Assembly: GCF_900119075.1 (NCBI RefSeq)
Contig: NZ_FPIP01000008.1
Span: 1 to 56,342, forward strand
Reading direction: 5' to 3'
Length of the DNA: 56,342 nucleotides
DNA from: Ruminococcus flavefaciens
Lineage (GTDB): Bacteria > Bacillota > Clostridia > Oscillospirales > Ruminococcaceae
Shown one piece after another: positions 40,028-48,960 of the stretch. The position numbers and the translations under genes are program-made. How positions within the stretch are numbered: the first letter of the stretch is position 1; each line of letters begins with the position of its first letter. Under the pieces are notes generated by a model. It did no database searches, had not been told where the DNA came from, and saw only the letters and a list, made by a program, of their open reading frames with translations.

Positions 40028-41227
40028 GTGATAGATTATGATAAAGTCCTTTCGGACAAGATCAAAGGCATAAAGCCCTCGGGCATACGTAAATTCTTCG
40101 ATATCGCAGGCACCATGGACGATGTTATCTCTCTGGGCGTAGGCGAGCCCGACTTCAATACTCCGTGGGCTATAAGAAAGGCTGCTATACAGGTACTGGA
40201 GCGCAAGCACATCATCTACGGACCAAACAAGGGACTTGCTCCCCTGAGAGAAGCTATCTCACAGACTATCGAGAAAAAGCACGGCGTAAAGTATTCTCCA
40301 GACAAGGAGATAATCGTTACAGTAGGCGGCTCTGAGGCTATAGACCTTGCCCTCAGAGGACTTCTTGACAACGGCGACGAAGTCCTCGTTGTCGAGCCCT
40401 GCTTCGTCTGTTATGCGCCCCTTGTGGAGCTGGCAGGGGGCGTGCCCATATCTGTGCAGACCAAGATAGAGAACAACTTCAAGCTCACTCTCGATGACTT
40501 CAAGGACAAGGTCACAGAGCGTACAAAGCTCCTGATACTGCCTTTCCCGAACAATCCGACGGGAGCTGTCATGACTAAGGAGGATCTGGAGCCTATCGCT
40601 GATTTCCTCCGCGATACCAATATAATGGTGCTTTCCGACGAGATATACTCGGAGCTCACCTACGGCAGAAAGCATTTCTCCATTATCGAGCTGGAGGGCA
40701 TGAGAGAGCGTACTATCTACGTAAACGGCTTCTCAAAGGCTTACGCCATGACAGGCTGGAGACTGGGTTACGTTACCGCTCCCGAGCCCATAATCAGTCA
40801 GATATCCAAGATACATCAGTACGGTATCATGTGCAGTCCCTTTATCAGCCAGAATGCCGCTGTTGAGGCTCTTACCTCCTGCGACGCAGAGGTTGCCAAA
40901 ATGGTGGACGAGTACAATATCCGCCGACGCTATCTGGTAGGCGAGTTCAACCGTTTGGGACTGACCTGCTTCAATCCTGAGGGCGCGTTCTATGTGTTCC
41001 CCTGTATTAAGAATACGGGACTTACCAGCGAGGAATTCTGCGAGAGACTGCTCTTTGAGGGCAAGGTAGCGGCTGTTCCGGGAAGTGCATTCGGAGACAG
41101 CGGCGAGGGCTATATGCGTATATCCTACGCTTATTCCCTTAAACACCTTATGGAGGCTATCTCCCGTATCGAGAAGTTCCTGAAAAAACTGGAGGCTGAG
41201 AAGAATGAGGGTAAAAACTGCGGCTAA
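40028..41227 (+). CDS. Class I/II PLP-dependent aminotransferase
   Basis: 399 residues, GTG start 2 nt after the Lrp stop. ISLGVGEPDFNTPWAIRKA, ITVGGSEAIDLALRG-like (VTVGGSEAIDLALRGLL), PFPNNPTGAVM, VLSDEIYSELTY, and the Lys motif NGFSKAYAMTGWRLGY, then R of YMRISYA, are complete. It belongs to the AspC/PatA-like group; keto-acid preference unknown. The 3' end overlaps ispE by 23 nt. Confidence 0.93.
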   Translation: MIDYDKVLSDKIKGIKPSGIRKFFDIAGTMDDVISLGVGEPDFNTPWAIRKAAIQVLERKHIIYGPNKGLAPLREAISQTIEKKHGVKYSPDKEIIVTVGGSEAIDLALRGLLDNGDEVLVVEPCFVCYAPLVELAGGVPISVQTKIENNFKLTLDDFKDKVTERTKLLILPFPNNPTGAVMTKEDLEPIADFLRDTNIMVLSDEIYSELTYGRKHFSIIELEGMRERTIYVNGFSKAYAMTGWRLGYVTAPEPIISQISKIHQYGIMCSPFISQNAAVEALTSCDAEVAKMVDEYNIRRRYLVGEFNRLGLTCFNPEGAFYVFPCIKNTGLTSEEFCERLLFEGKVAAVPGSAFGDSGEGYMRISYAYSLKHLMEAISRIEKFLKKLEAEKNEGKNCG

Positions 41228-42065
41228 GATAAACCTTGCACTGGACGTCACGGGGAAGCTGCCAAACGGCTACCATGACCTTGAAAGCGTTTTTCAGACC
41301 GTGGGACTTTACGACGAGGTTGAGGTGGAACTGATAAACAGCGGCATTGAGCTTAGCTGTGATGTTCCCGATGAGTTTGCAAGCTCCGATCCGATACCCT
41401 GTGATGAACGGAATATCGCCTATAAAGCCGCAAAGTTCTTCTTTGAGCAGAATGGCATGGACTGCGGCTGCCGTATACATATAAAAAAGGGTATCCCCTC
41501 GCAGGCAGGCATGGGCGGCGGCAGCACCGACGCTGCGGCTGTGCTGTACTGTCTCGGCAGAATGACAGGTAAGACTGTCAGCAATTCCGAAAAGCTGGGA
41601 GCTGACGTACCTTTCTTCCTTACGGGCGGAACTGCCTATGTGGAGGGCATCGGCGAGAAGATAACTCCCATTGCCGATTATTCGGGACGCATACTGGTCG
41701 TCGCCAAGGGAAAAGAGGGTGTTTCCACTGCGGAGGCTTACCGGAATATCGACAGCCTGACCGCTCCTGCTCACCCTGAGACTCACAAGCTGGTGAAAGC
41801 CATAAATTCGGCTCCCGATACGGCTTACAAGTACTTCGGCAATTTGTTTGAGCAGGCTGTGGAGCTTCCCGAGGTGGAGGACATCAAAAGCGATATGCTG
41901 AAATACCGTGCAAGCAGCGCTGTCATGACAGGCAGCGGCTCGGCGGTTTTCGGACTTTTTGAGGACGCTGCACAGGCTGCCGTGTGCGCTGAAAAGCTCA
42001 GGGAAAAGGACTATTTCGCCTGTGTTTGCGAGACTGTGGCGGATAGCTTTATTGCTATTGATTAA
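41205..42065 (+). CDS. ispE: 4-diphosphocytidyl-2-C-methyl-D-erythritol kinase
   Basis: 286 residues. GHMP kinase: KTAAKINLALDVTGKLPNGY HDL, KKGIPSQAGMGGGSTDAAAV (ATP loop), KLGADVPFFLTGG, and MTGSGSAVFGLF. Fourth step of the MEP isoprenoid pathway, phosphorylating CDP-ME in the cytoplasm. It starts inside the aminotransferase gene, so expression is coupled to it. Confidence 0.95.
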   Translation: MRVKTAAKINLALDVTGKLPNGYHDLESVFQTVGLYDEVEVELINSGIELSCDVPDEFASSDPIPCDERNIAYKAAKFFFEQNGMDCGCRIHIKKGIPSQAGMGGGSTDAAAVLYCLGRMTGKTVSNSEKLGADVPFFLTGGTAYVEGIGEKITPIADYSGRILVVAKGKEGVSTAEAYRNIDSLTAPAHPETHKLVKAINSAPDTAYKYFGNLFEQAVELPEVEDIKSDMLKYRASSAVMTGSGSAVFGLFEDAAQAAVCAEKLREKDYFACVCETVADSFIAID

Positions 42066-42135
42066 GCTGAGACGATTGAGTTTTGGCAGTAAACATTAAA
42101 ATTGTCAAGCTTAATAAGCTATATGTTTAAACTAT

Positions 42136-42166
42136 AAAAACGGACGGGTATTGCCCGTCCGTTTGG
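42136..42166 (+). terminator. Terminator of the lrp-aminotransferase-ispE run
   Basis: AAACGGACGGG-TATTG-CCCGTCCGTTT, a perfect 11-bp stem, then GGCTTATTTTCCC. Confidence 0.75.
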
Positions 42167-42374
42167 CTTATTTTCCCTTTGTATCGTTATATCACGGGTG
42201 GAAATATCTGCTCTGCACTATAAACTCTGAGACTTCACAACAGAAAATTATTTGACGTTTTGATGAAAATTCACAAAAACTATTGACAAGTCAGCAGTAT
42301 TCAGTTATAATTATGATATAAATCGAATACGTTACGGTTTAATTATACTTTTGCTGAAAGGTGTTGAAAAAATC

Positions 42375-42761
42375 ATGGGCAAATTTATCATCAAGGCTAC
42401 TAAAACAGGCTTTACATTCAGCTTGAAGGCGGGCAATGGAGAGGTCATCGCTACGGGCGGAGAGGTATACAATACTCTCGCAAGCGTTAAGAACGGTATC
42501 GCAAGCGTTGCCAAGAACGCTCCCGAGGCTAATCTTGAGGACCAGACCGTCGAGGGCTTTCAGACAGTAAATAACCCTAAGTTCGAGATCTACAAGGACA
42601 AGTCCGGCGAATTCAGATTCCGCCTTAAAGCAAAGAACGGCGAAATTATCGCTGCCAGCGAGGGCTATGTCAAGAAAGACAGCTGCAAGAAGGGTATAGC
42701 AAGCGTCCGCAAGAACGCTGTTGACGCTCCTGTTATAGAGCCTGAGCCTGAAAAGAAATGA
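42375..42761 (+). CDS. DUF1508 (YegP-type) protein, two tandem domains
   Basis: 128 residues from ATG 42375; a start at 42351 lacks an RBS. Two copies of the motif F-x-L-K-A-x-N-G-E-(V/I)-I-A appear (FTFSLKAGNGEVIATGGEVY and FRFRLKAKNGEIIAASEGYV), each followed by KxGIASVxKNA. These small beta-rich domains are widespread, with unknown function, sometimes stress-related. Confidence 0.88.
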   Translation: MGKFIIKATKTGFTFSLKAGNGEVIATGGEVYNTLASVKNGIASVAKNAPEANLEDQTVEGFQTVNNPKFEIYKDKSGEFRFRLKAKNGEIIAASEGYVKKDSCKKGIASVRKNAVDAPVIEPEPEKK

Positions 42762-42770
42762 TAAATAACG

Positions 42771-42798
42771 GACTGTCGCTTCGGCGGCAGTCTTTTTT
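42771..42798 (+). terminator. Rho-independent terminator
   Basis: GACTGTCGC-TTCG-GCGGCAGTC followed by six T. Confidence 0.85.
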
Positions 42799-42879
42799 GC
42801 TGTCATGCCAAAATTATGCATAATGCAATATGAATTATGGTTCGGGACACTAAAAAGTATTTTTCTTCACAAAAATCTA

Positions 42880-42908
42880 TTGACAGAACGCCCAAAATAT
42901 TATATAAT
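42880..42908 (+). promoter_or_regulatory. Promoter upstream of rny
   Basis: TTGACA, 17-nt spacer, TATAAT: perfect consensus, about 300 nt before the rny start. Confidence 0.8.
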
Positions 42909-42914
42909 AATTAT

Positions 42915-43209
42915 GTTGTATTTATTTGCATAATATTACTATGGCAGTATATGCAGCTTTGTTTTAAATCATTATCCGATGCGGCGATATATATACATAA
43001 AGATGTCCGCACGGTCTAAATATGATAACGGAACAAAATTTTGGACGGGGATCATAACGTCCGTCTATCTTTTGCGAGCTTGAAAAACAGCTCTTCATCT
43101 ATATATTTATAAATGAATAAAATAATGCGGCATTTACCGCCTTTAAGTAATAATTAAAACTATGATACAAACTTTTGATTATTTTTACGAAAAGGAGGTA
43201 ATGCACTGT
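42915..43209 (+). other. Long 5' leader of rny
   Basis: About 290 nt of transcribed leader with no ORF of note. GGACG...CGTCC and then TCTATCTTTT (about 43043-43075) may form an attenuator, and further hairpins lie near 43082-43100 and 43125-43142. Not matched to a known riboswitch. Confidence 0.4.
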
Positions 43210-44787
43210 ATGGATCCAATCATCGCTATTGTTCTTATCATCGCTGCACTGGCAGCAGGCGTTGGAGTGGGTTATGCTCTGTTCTACAAAAAGGGCGTTG
43301 AGGCAGGCGTTGAAAAGCGCAAGCGCGACGCAGAAGCAATCGTAGGTTCTGCTGAACAGCAGGCAGAGCGTATCGTCGAGGATGCCGAAAAGGACGCTGA
43401 CAATAAGAAGAAAAGCGCCCTCATCGAGGCTAAGGACGAAATACATAAGCTCCGCACCGAGGCGGATAAGGAGATCAAGGATCGCAGAGCAGAGCTGTCA
43501 CGTCAGGAAAGACGTATGCAGCAGAAAGAAGAGAATTTAGACAAGAAAACTGATAATCTCGAAAAGAAGGAGGAGACTCTCAATCAGAAGATAAAGTCGG
43601 CTGACGAAAAACTCAAGGAAGCTGATTCTATCAAGAAGAGCCAGATGGATATTCTGGAGAGGATCTCTGAATTTACCAAGGATCAGGCTAAGGAGTACAT
43701 CATTTCCAAGCTGGAGGACGACCTCGTTCACGAAAAGGCTGTCAAAGTCGCAGCCTACGAGCAGATCATCAAGGACGAATGTCAGGAGAAGGCAAGAAGC
43801 TATATCTCCCTCGCTATCGCCAAGGTGGCTGCGGATCAGGTCTCAGAGGCGGCTGTTTCAGTCGTTCCTCTCCCCAATGACGAAATGAAGGGACGTATCA
43901 TCGGTCGTGAGGGACGAAACATCAGAACTCTCGAAACTCTTACAGGCGTCGATCTTATCATCGACGATACTCCCGAGGCTATTACTATTTCCTGCTTTGA
44001 CCAGATCAGACGTGAGGTCGCAAGGATCGCCCTCGAAAAGCTTATTTCCGACGGACGTATCCACCCGACACGTATCGAGGAAATGGTCGAGAAGGCTCGC
44101 CGTGAGGTAGAGTACAAGATCAAGCAGGAGGGTGAACGCGCTGTCATCGAGACTAACGTTCACGGTCTTAACCACGAGCTTATCAAGCTTATCGGACGTC
44201 TTAAATTCCGTACAAGCTACAGACAGAACGTGCTGGATCACTCCATTGAGGTTGCCAAGCTCTGCGGAGTTCTCGCTTCAGAGCTGGGCGTTGACGCCAA
44301 TATGGCAAGACGTGCAGGTCTTCTTCACGATATCGGTAAGGCTCTTACCTCCGAGATCGAAGGCTCACACGTTCAGATCGGTGTTGATGTTTGTAAAAAA
44401 TACAACGAAAATCCTGTTATTATACACGCTGTCGAAGCTCACCACAACGACGTTGAGCCGAAAACAGTCATTGCCTGCATAGTTCAGGCAGCCGACGCTA
44501 TCTCCGCTGCAAGACCTGCCGCAAGAAGCGAAAACTACGAAAGCTATATCAAGCGTCTCCAGAAGCTTGAAGAGATCTGCACCTCCTATGACGGTGTTGA
44601 AAAATGCTTTGCTGTACAGGCAGGACGTGAAGTCAGGATCATGGTCACACCTGAGGTCATCAACGATGAGAAAATGGTTCTCGTCGCAAGACAGATCGCT
44701 CAGCAGATCGAGTCTGAGATGGACTATCCGGGACAGATCAAGGTCAATCTCATTCGTGAGAGCAGAGTTACTGACTACGCAAAATAA
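43210..44787 (+). CDS. rny: Ribonuclease Y
   Basis: 525 residues from ATG 43210 (AAGGAGGTAATGCACTGT); other in-frame ATGs at 43162 and 43201 are poorly spaced. N-terminal membrane helix ([20 protein letters not shown]), long charged coiled coil (about 30-190), KH domain with [20 protein letters not shown], and HD domain with [13 protein letters not shown]. It is the membrane endonuclease that starts mRNA decay in Firmicutes. Length is normal for the family. Confidence 0.95.
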   Translation: MDPIIAIVLIIAALAAGVGVGYALFYKKGVEAGVEKRKRDAEAIVGSAEQQAERIVEDAEKDADNKKKSALIEAKDEIHKLRTEADKEIKDRRAELSRQERRMQQKEENLDKKTDNLEKKEETLNQKIKSADEKLKEADSIKKSQMDILERISEFTKDQAKEYIISKLEDDLVHEKAVKVAAYEQIIKDECQEKARSYISLAIAKVAADQVSEAAVSVVPLPNDEMKGRIIGREGRNIRTLETLTGVDLIIDDTPEAITISCFDQIRREVARIALEKLISDGRIHPTRIEEMVEKARREVEYKIKQEGERAVIETNVHGLNHELIKLIGRLKFRTSYRQNVLDHSIEVAKLCGVLASELGVDANMARRAGLLHDIGKALTSEIEGSHVQIGVDVCKKYNENPVIIHAVEAHHNDVEPKTVIACIVQAADAISAARPAARSENYESYIKRLQKLEEICTSYDGVEKCFAVQAGREVRIMVTPEVINDEKMVLVARQIAQQIESEMDYPGQIKVNLIRESRVTDYAK

Positions 44788-44824
44788 CGCACTCTGCTGC
44801 GGTACGCTTTTACCGCAGAACGTT

Positions 44825-44859
44825 GGCTGTCGGGCATATTATGCTCGACAGCCGCTTTT
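44825..44859 (+). terminator. Terminator of rny
   Basis: GGCTGTCG / CGACAGCC around a 13-nt loop, followed by GCTTTTT. A preceding CTGCGGT..ACCGCAG hairpin also lies at about 44797-44817. Confidence 0.8.
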
Positions 44860-44960
44860 TATTTCACTGTGGAGACATGAGAAATACGCTTATTTCCCGT
44901 GCCTTCAGAATGAAATGAGGTTTAAAAGAGAAAAGAATAAGTACAGAGGGAGGTAATGGT

Positions 44961-46685
44961 ATGAAAAAAACAAAAATATGGGGATTACTTACATCTGCTG
45001 CGGCTGCGGCAGTGCTTGCGCTGGCGGCTGCTCCGTGGTCGGCTTCCGCTGCGTGGGAGCAGATAGACTACATGGGAGACCTGAACGGTGATAAACAGGT
45101 CAACGTGGCTGATCTGGTAACACTGTGCAATCATCTGCACGGTGCAAAGCCGCTGGGAGACAGCAGCGTCTGTACGCTCGGCAGCGGAAAGTATGCCATA
45201 AAGACTAACCCCGAAAAGGTGGTGACTGTCAGCGGAGGAGCTTCGGTGCAGAAGGCTGACTTCAACAGAGACGGGGCAGTCGATATATTCGACCTTGTTG
45301 AAATGAGGAAGCTTCTTATCTCGTCTGACAAGTACGGTGAGATATTCAGGTGGCATGACGAAACTACCACGACTACTACCAAGCTGACAACAACTACTAC
45401 AACAACTACTGTAAAAACCACTACAACGACCACAACGACCACTGCTCCGCCTAAGAGGGACTTTATCTCCGCGCCTATATATGATATGTACGGAACCCTG
45501 CCTTCACAGGGCAAGGCTAATCTTATAATCTTCTACGTGGATTTCCCTGACTGCAAATTCAAATATGAGCCGTCTATGGAAAGAGTTGAGGAGATAGCCT
45601 TTGGTCCCGAGGATCCAAGCTCGCCGCTGTTTCCGTATGAGAGCTGTTCAGCTTTCTATTCGAGAGCTTCAAAGGGCAAAATGAAGCTTCAGGGAAAGGC
45701 TTACAGATATACCTGCAAGAAAAATATTGCGTCCTATCAGAATGATATCTTCAAGAAAGACTTTACTACCGAGGTAATAAAGAATATGGACGGCACCGTG
45801 GATTATTCGCAGTTTGACGCCGATCATGACGGCATAGTGGACGCTATGCTCTTCTGCGTTCCCAGTTCGTCAGACCAGCAGGAATGGTGGCCCTGCGCAG
45901 GAGAATACGGCGGCGACTACTGGCTAAAGCTTGACGGCATGACTATAGGACACGTTATAACGGGAAATGCTGATATTGTCTCGGATACGGACTATTCAAA
46001 CTTTACCTCTACTTATCTCCATGAAATGGGACATTGTATGGGACTTCCCGACTATTACCTGTATGTAGATGACGGCGAGGACTTCGAGGGACTTCACGGC
46101 TCCGCAGGCTATGATCTTATGGACGAGGCTCATTCGGATTTCAGCTCCATATCAAAGCTTATGCTGGGCTGGTACAGAGAGGATCAGATACAGGTCTATG
46201 ACAGCTCAAAGGGCACACAGACCTTTACTCTTACAAACGGTCAGAGCGACGAGGGCAACTGCCTCATAATACCGAGAGGTACACTGAACAGCGAATACAA
46301 ATCGGAGTACTTCATTCTCGAATACACCACTCTCGAACAGAACAACAGCGACGTCAAGAGGAACTTCTCGTGGCGGCCTACGGGCAGCGGTATAAGGGTG
46401 CTCCATGTAGAGGCTACCGCGTACAACGACGGCTGGTATAATGTTTTCAAGTACGAGAGCGGAAAGGACGAGTTCACGAATAACAACAAGGGAAGACGCT
46501 TCGTAAGACTGGTCGATGACGGCGACAAGGATAATCTGTTCAGAACGGGAGATGTGATCAAAGGCGGCATAAGCGGCTTTGGCTGGTATGACAGCGGCGG
46601 ACGTGAGAGCATCAATCCCGGCGTTATCATCACTGTAGGTGAGAAAAACGGCGACAGCTATACAGTTACCGTTTCTCGCAAATAA
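44961..46685 (+). CDS. Secreted M6-family metalloprotease with N-terminal dockerin
   Basis: 574 residues. Signal peptide (about 1-30), dockerin with loops GDLNGDKQVNVADLVTL and DFNRDGAVDIFDLVEMRKLL split by about 35 extra residues, a poly-Thr linker, and a catalytic domain with YLHEMGHCMGLPDYY (HExxHxxGxxD zinc site) near 352-362, then GSAGYDLMDEAH, the Met-turn of M6 (immune inhibitor A) proteases. The dockerin would bind a cohesin scaffold, so it may act on the cell-surface fibre complex. N-terminal placement of a dockerin is less usual. RBS GAGGGAGGTAATGGT. Confidence 0.9.
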   Translation: MKKTKIWGLLTSAAAAAVLALAAAPWSASAAWEQIDYMGDLNGDKQVNVADLVTLCNHLHGAKPLGDSSVCTLGSGKYAIKTNPEKVVTVSGGASVQKADFNRDGAVDIFDLVEMRKLLISSDKYGEIFRWHDETTTTTTKLTTTTTTTTVKTTTTTTTTTAPPKRDFISAPIYDMYGTLPSQGKANLIIFYVDFPDCKFKYEPSMERVEEIAFGPEDPSSPLFPYESCSAFYSRASKGKMKLQGKAYRYTCKKNIASYQNDIFKKDFTTEVIKNMDGTVDYSQFDADHDGIVDAMLFCVPSSSDQQEWWPCAGEYGGDYWLKLDGMTIGHVITGNADIVSDTDYSNFTSTYLHEMGHCMGLPDYYLYVDDGEDFEGLHGSAGYDLMDEAHSDFSSISKLMLGWYREDQIQVYDSSKGTQTFTLTNGQSDEGNCLIIPRGTLNSEYKSEYFILEYTTLEQNNSDVKRNFSWRPTGSGIRVLHVEATAYNDGWYNVFKYESGKDEFTNNNKGRRFVRLVDDGDKDNLFRTGDVIKGGISGFGWYDSGGRESINPGVIITVGEKNGDSYTVTVSRK

Positions 46686-46717
46686 TTCTGCACAGCAGCA
46701 GGAAGGAATTTTTTAGC

Positions 46718-48178
46718 ATGGCAAAAACTATTTTTAAAACCACCGAAAAATCAAACTTTATACTCAACATGACAGAGGAGCAGTATTCAAAGCTTGCTTC
46801 ACGGGGACTCATAGCAGCAATGCTTGCGGTGCCGCTGTTTACCATTATCCCTGAGGTAACTGATAAGGCAACATATGCCTTTTCGGCAGGCGGACTTGCT
46901 GTAGGCGGCGTAATATGCATGATACTCGCCCTTATCGCTCTTATCAAGAAATATATAGGCAAGGGTGCGGTATTTCCTGTCTGTGCTATGGGCGCACTTG
47001 TGGGCTGGGGAGTTGTATCCCTTATAAACGGCTATGATCTGAACATTTCCCTCTACGGATATCCAAACAGAGGTGAAGGACTTCTCGCAGTACTGTTCTA
47101 TTTCGGATTCTTTACAACTGCTGCGGCAATAAAACGTGAAAAGGCTATAGAAACTCTTATAAACGGTATCGTCGGAGTGGGAATACTCAACAGCACGGTA
47201 TCGCTGATACAGATATTCGGCATAAACAAGCATTATCAGTTTATTTCTATGGGTAATGAAGTTATGGCGGCTTCGGGACTTTCGATGTCTCCCATATTCC
47301 TTGCAATGGTGCTGACGCTGGCACTTTCGGCTGCCTTGACAGGCTTTGTTACATCTGAAAACAAAGTGCGCAGGATAATCTTCATCTGTGCCGCAATGCT
47401 TTTCTCATTCGTTATCATGTTCACATATACTGTTGTTGGTATCTGCGGACTTGTATTCTCGGTCATCACAGCTGTTATCGCTGTATTTGCCTTTAAAGCT
47501 CCTAAGGTGCGCCTTGTATCTGTTATTGCTTCGGCTTCGGGTGCAGCGCTTGCGGTGATACTTGTATTTATGGGGGCTATAGGCAATATCACGGAGTACA
47601 GGACCTACGACGGCAGAATCGCATGGTGGGCTGACGCATATATGAGAGCTTCGTCTTCAGGCAACTTTAATTCAAATGTTATCAATATCGACGATCCTGT
47701 GGACGTTTATACCTATATGAACGAAAAAACCATTGATATCATCGGAAAGGATCCTGTGACTGGTACAGGTCCCGAGCAGCTTGCTTTTCCGCAGGTGCGT
47801 TCAGTAGGCGAGCTTACAGAGATCGAGGATATCATGACGTCAAATGATGGTACCTTCGATAAGACCTATAACGAGTACCTCTATACTGCGGCTACAAGAG
47901 GTGTACCGTCGCTTATTGCAATGGCTCTGGTTCTTATCCCTGCCCTTATCATGGGATATAAGGCTTTCCGCAGAAGAAAGAATGCCGAGGCGTTCACGGC
48001 TTTCGTTCTTACTCTGGGCGGCGTACTGATGTTCTTCATCAGCTGCAGCAGTATCGCTTATGCGCCTGTATTCTGGGCGGCAGCAGGAACTGCCTGCGTT
48101 TCTGTTGAAACGGCAAGGGAGAAGAAGGCTGCCGATAAGCTTGCAAAGAAAAACGCAAAGGCAAACAAAAAGGCATGA
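46718..48178 (+). CDS. O-antigen ligase-like (Wzy_C) polytopic membrane protein
   Basis: 486 residues with about ten to eleven membrane helices. LYGYPNRGEGLLAVLFYFGF and the periplasmic loop ending with FDKTYNEYLYTAATRGVPSL match the Wzy_C-type O-antigen ligase/polymerase group found in Gram-positive surface glycan loci. The tail is Lys/Ala-rich. Which polymer is handled is unknown, and no glycosyltransferase is next to it. Ends in its own terminator. Confidence 0.75.
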   Translation: MAKTIFKTTEKSNFILNMTEEQYSKLASRGLIAAMLAVPLFTIIPEVTDKATYAFSAGGLAVGGVICMILALIALIKKYIGKGAVFPVCAMGALVGWGVVSLINGYDLNISLYGYPNRGEGLLAVLFYFGFFTTAAAIKREKAIETLINGIVGVGILNSTVSLIQIFGINKHYQFISMGNEVMAASGLSMSPIFLAMVLTLALSAALTGFVTSENKVRRIIFICAAMLFSFVIMFTYTVVGICGLVFSVITAVIAVFAFKAPKVRLVSVIASASGAALAVILVFMGAIGNITEYRTYDGRIAWWADAYMRASSSGNFNSNVINIDDPVDVYTYMNEKTIDIIGKDPVTGTGPEQLAFPQVRSVGELTEIEDIMTSNDGTFDKTYNEYLYTAATRGVPSLIAMALVLIPALIMGYKAFRRRKNAEAFTAFVLTLGGVLMFFISCSSIAYAPVFWAAAGTACVSVETAREKKAADKLAKKNAKANKKA

Positions 48179-48182
48179 TGAT

Positions 48183-48217
48183 AAAGCTCTGAGAGTCTGA
48201 CTCTCAGAGCTTTTTTG
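48183..48217 (+). terminator. Rho-independent terminator
   Basis: AAGCTCTGAGAGT / ACTCTCAGAGCTT with six T. Confidence 0.9.
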
Positions 48218-48270
48218 CAGATATACGGCGATTTGTGTCAATTTGGTAAGTATCTGCTAACAAAAAACTA

Positions 48271-48298
48271 TTGATTTTTCACGCAGATATGGTACAAT
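48271..48298 (+). promoter_or_regulatory. Promoter of the ferredoxin gene
   Basis: TTGATT, 16-nt spacer, TACAAT. About 50 nt upstream of the ATG; a GGGGAGCAGAAGCTCCGC hairpin lies in the leader. Confidence 0.6.
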
Positions 48299-48347
48299 AA
48301 AAACACGGGGAGCAGAAGCTCCGCGAATAACACGGAGGTGTATGTAA

Positions 48348-48518
48348 ATGGCATATATTATTTCTGACGATTGCGTAATGTGTGGTGCTTGTGCAGGTGA
48401 GTGTCCTGTAGGCGCTATCTCTGAAGGCGACGGAAAATACGTTATCGACGCAGACGCTTGCGTAGAGTGCGGTGCTTGTGCAGGTGTATGTCCTGTAGGC
48501 GCTCCTAACGCTCAGTAA
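48348..48518 (+). CDS. 2[4Fe-4S] ferredoxin
   Basis: 56 residues, RBS CACGGAGGTGTATGTAA. Two CxxCxxCxxxCP motifs are perfect: CVMCGACAGECPVGA and CVECGACAGVCPVGA. This is the clostridial low-potential ferredoxin, the general electron carrier for pyruvate:ferredoxin oxidoreductase and hydrogenase. Too short for many gene callers, but unmistakable. Confidence 0.97.
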   Translation: MAYIISDDCVMCGACAGECPVGAISEGDGKYVIDADACVECGACAGVCPVGAPNAQ

Positions 48519-48533
48519 TCACGATAAGAAATG

Positions 48534-48569
48534 ATAAGCAGTTCCATTGACGGAACTGCTTATTTTTTT
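48534..48569 (+). terminator. Ferredoxin terminator
   Basis: AAGCAGTTCC / GGAACTGCTT followed by ATTTTTTT. A-rich flank on the left allows some action on the opposite strand too. Confidence 0.85.
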
Positions 48570-48575
48570 GCCTGC

Positions 48576-48758
48576 TTATTCGCAGCAGCCTGAGCGGACT
48601 ACGAAGGAATTGCAGTCTGTACACTCGGGGACAGTAGGATTGTCCTCGTGTGTGCCTACTGAAATGCAGTCGAGAGAGCAGTAGTTCTCTGATACGAGGT
48701 TGTGACGGCACTGGGATACGTCGCACTTGATACTCTTGTTCTTTTTCTGTTCGTCCAT
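48576..48758 (-). CDS. DUF1540 protein
   Basis: 60 residues, RBS GGAGATGTAACC. KCDVSQCRHN, YCSLDCISVGTHE, ECTDCNSFV match the DUF1540 pattern of paired cysteines (CxxxxC, C...C, CxxC), which probably bind a metal. Function unknown. It is convergent with the ferredoxin gene. Ends RSGCCE, with two more cysteines. Confidence 0.85.
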   Translation of the reverse strand: MDEQKKNKSIKCDVSQCRHNLVSENYCSLDCISVGTHEDNPTVPECTDCNSFVVRSGCCE

Positions 48759-48875
48759 GGTTACATCTCCATTTCACATTTTTAACTCCGATCGGGAGCA
48801 TATCTATTATTAACAGTTTCTTCTGTAATATTCATATCAGAATTATTACAGCATGAAAACAAAATGGCTGATATA

Positions 48876-48904
48876 TTGACTTTTGCGTAAGTTTGTGATA
48901 AGAT
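48876..48904 (+). promoter_or_regulatory. Promoter of the 48961 gene
   Basis: TTGACT, 17-nt spacer, TAAGAT. It lies inside the upstream in-frame extension of the gene, supporting the start at 48961. Confidence 0.6.
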
Positions 48905-48960
48905 TATCATATGAGGCTATAAGGCTTCTTAATGACATGATTTCACAGGAGGGGATCAGT

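Noticed and set aside
45131..45514. 127-codon minus-strand Val-rich frame
   Set aside because: Complement of the poly-Thr linker of the M6 protease.
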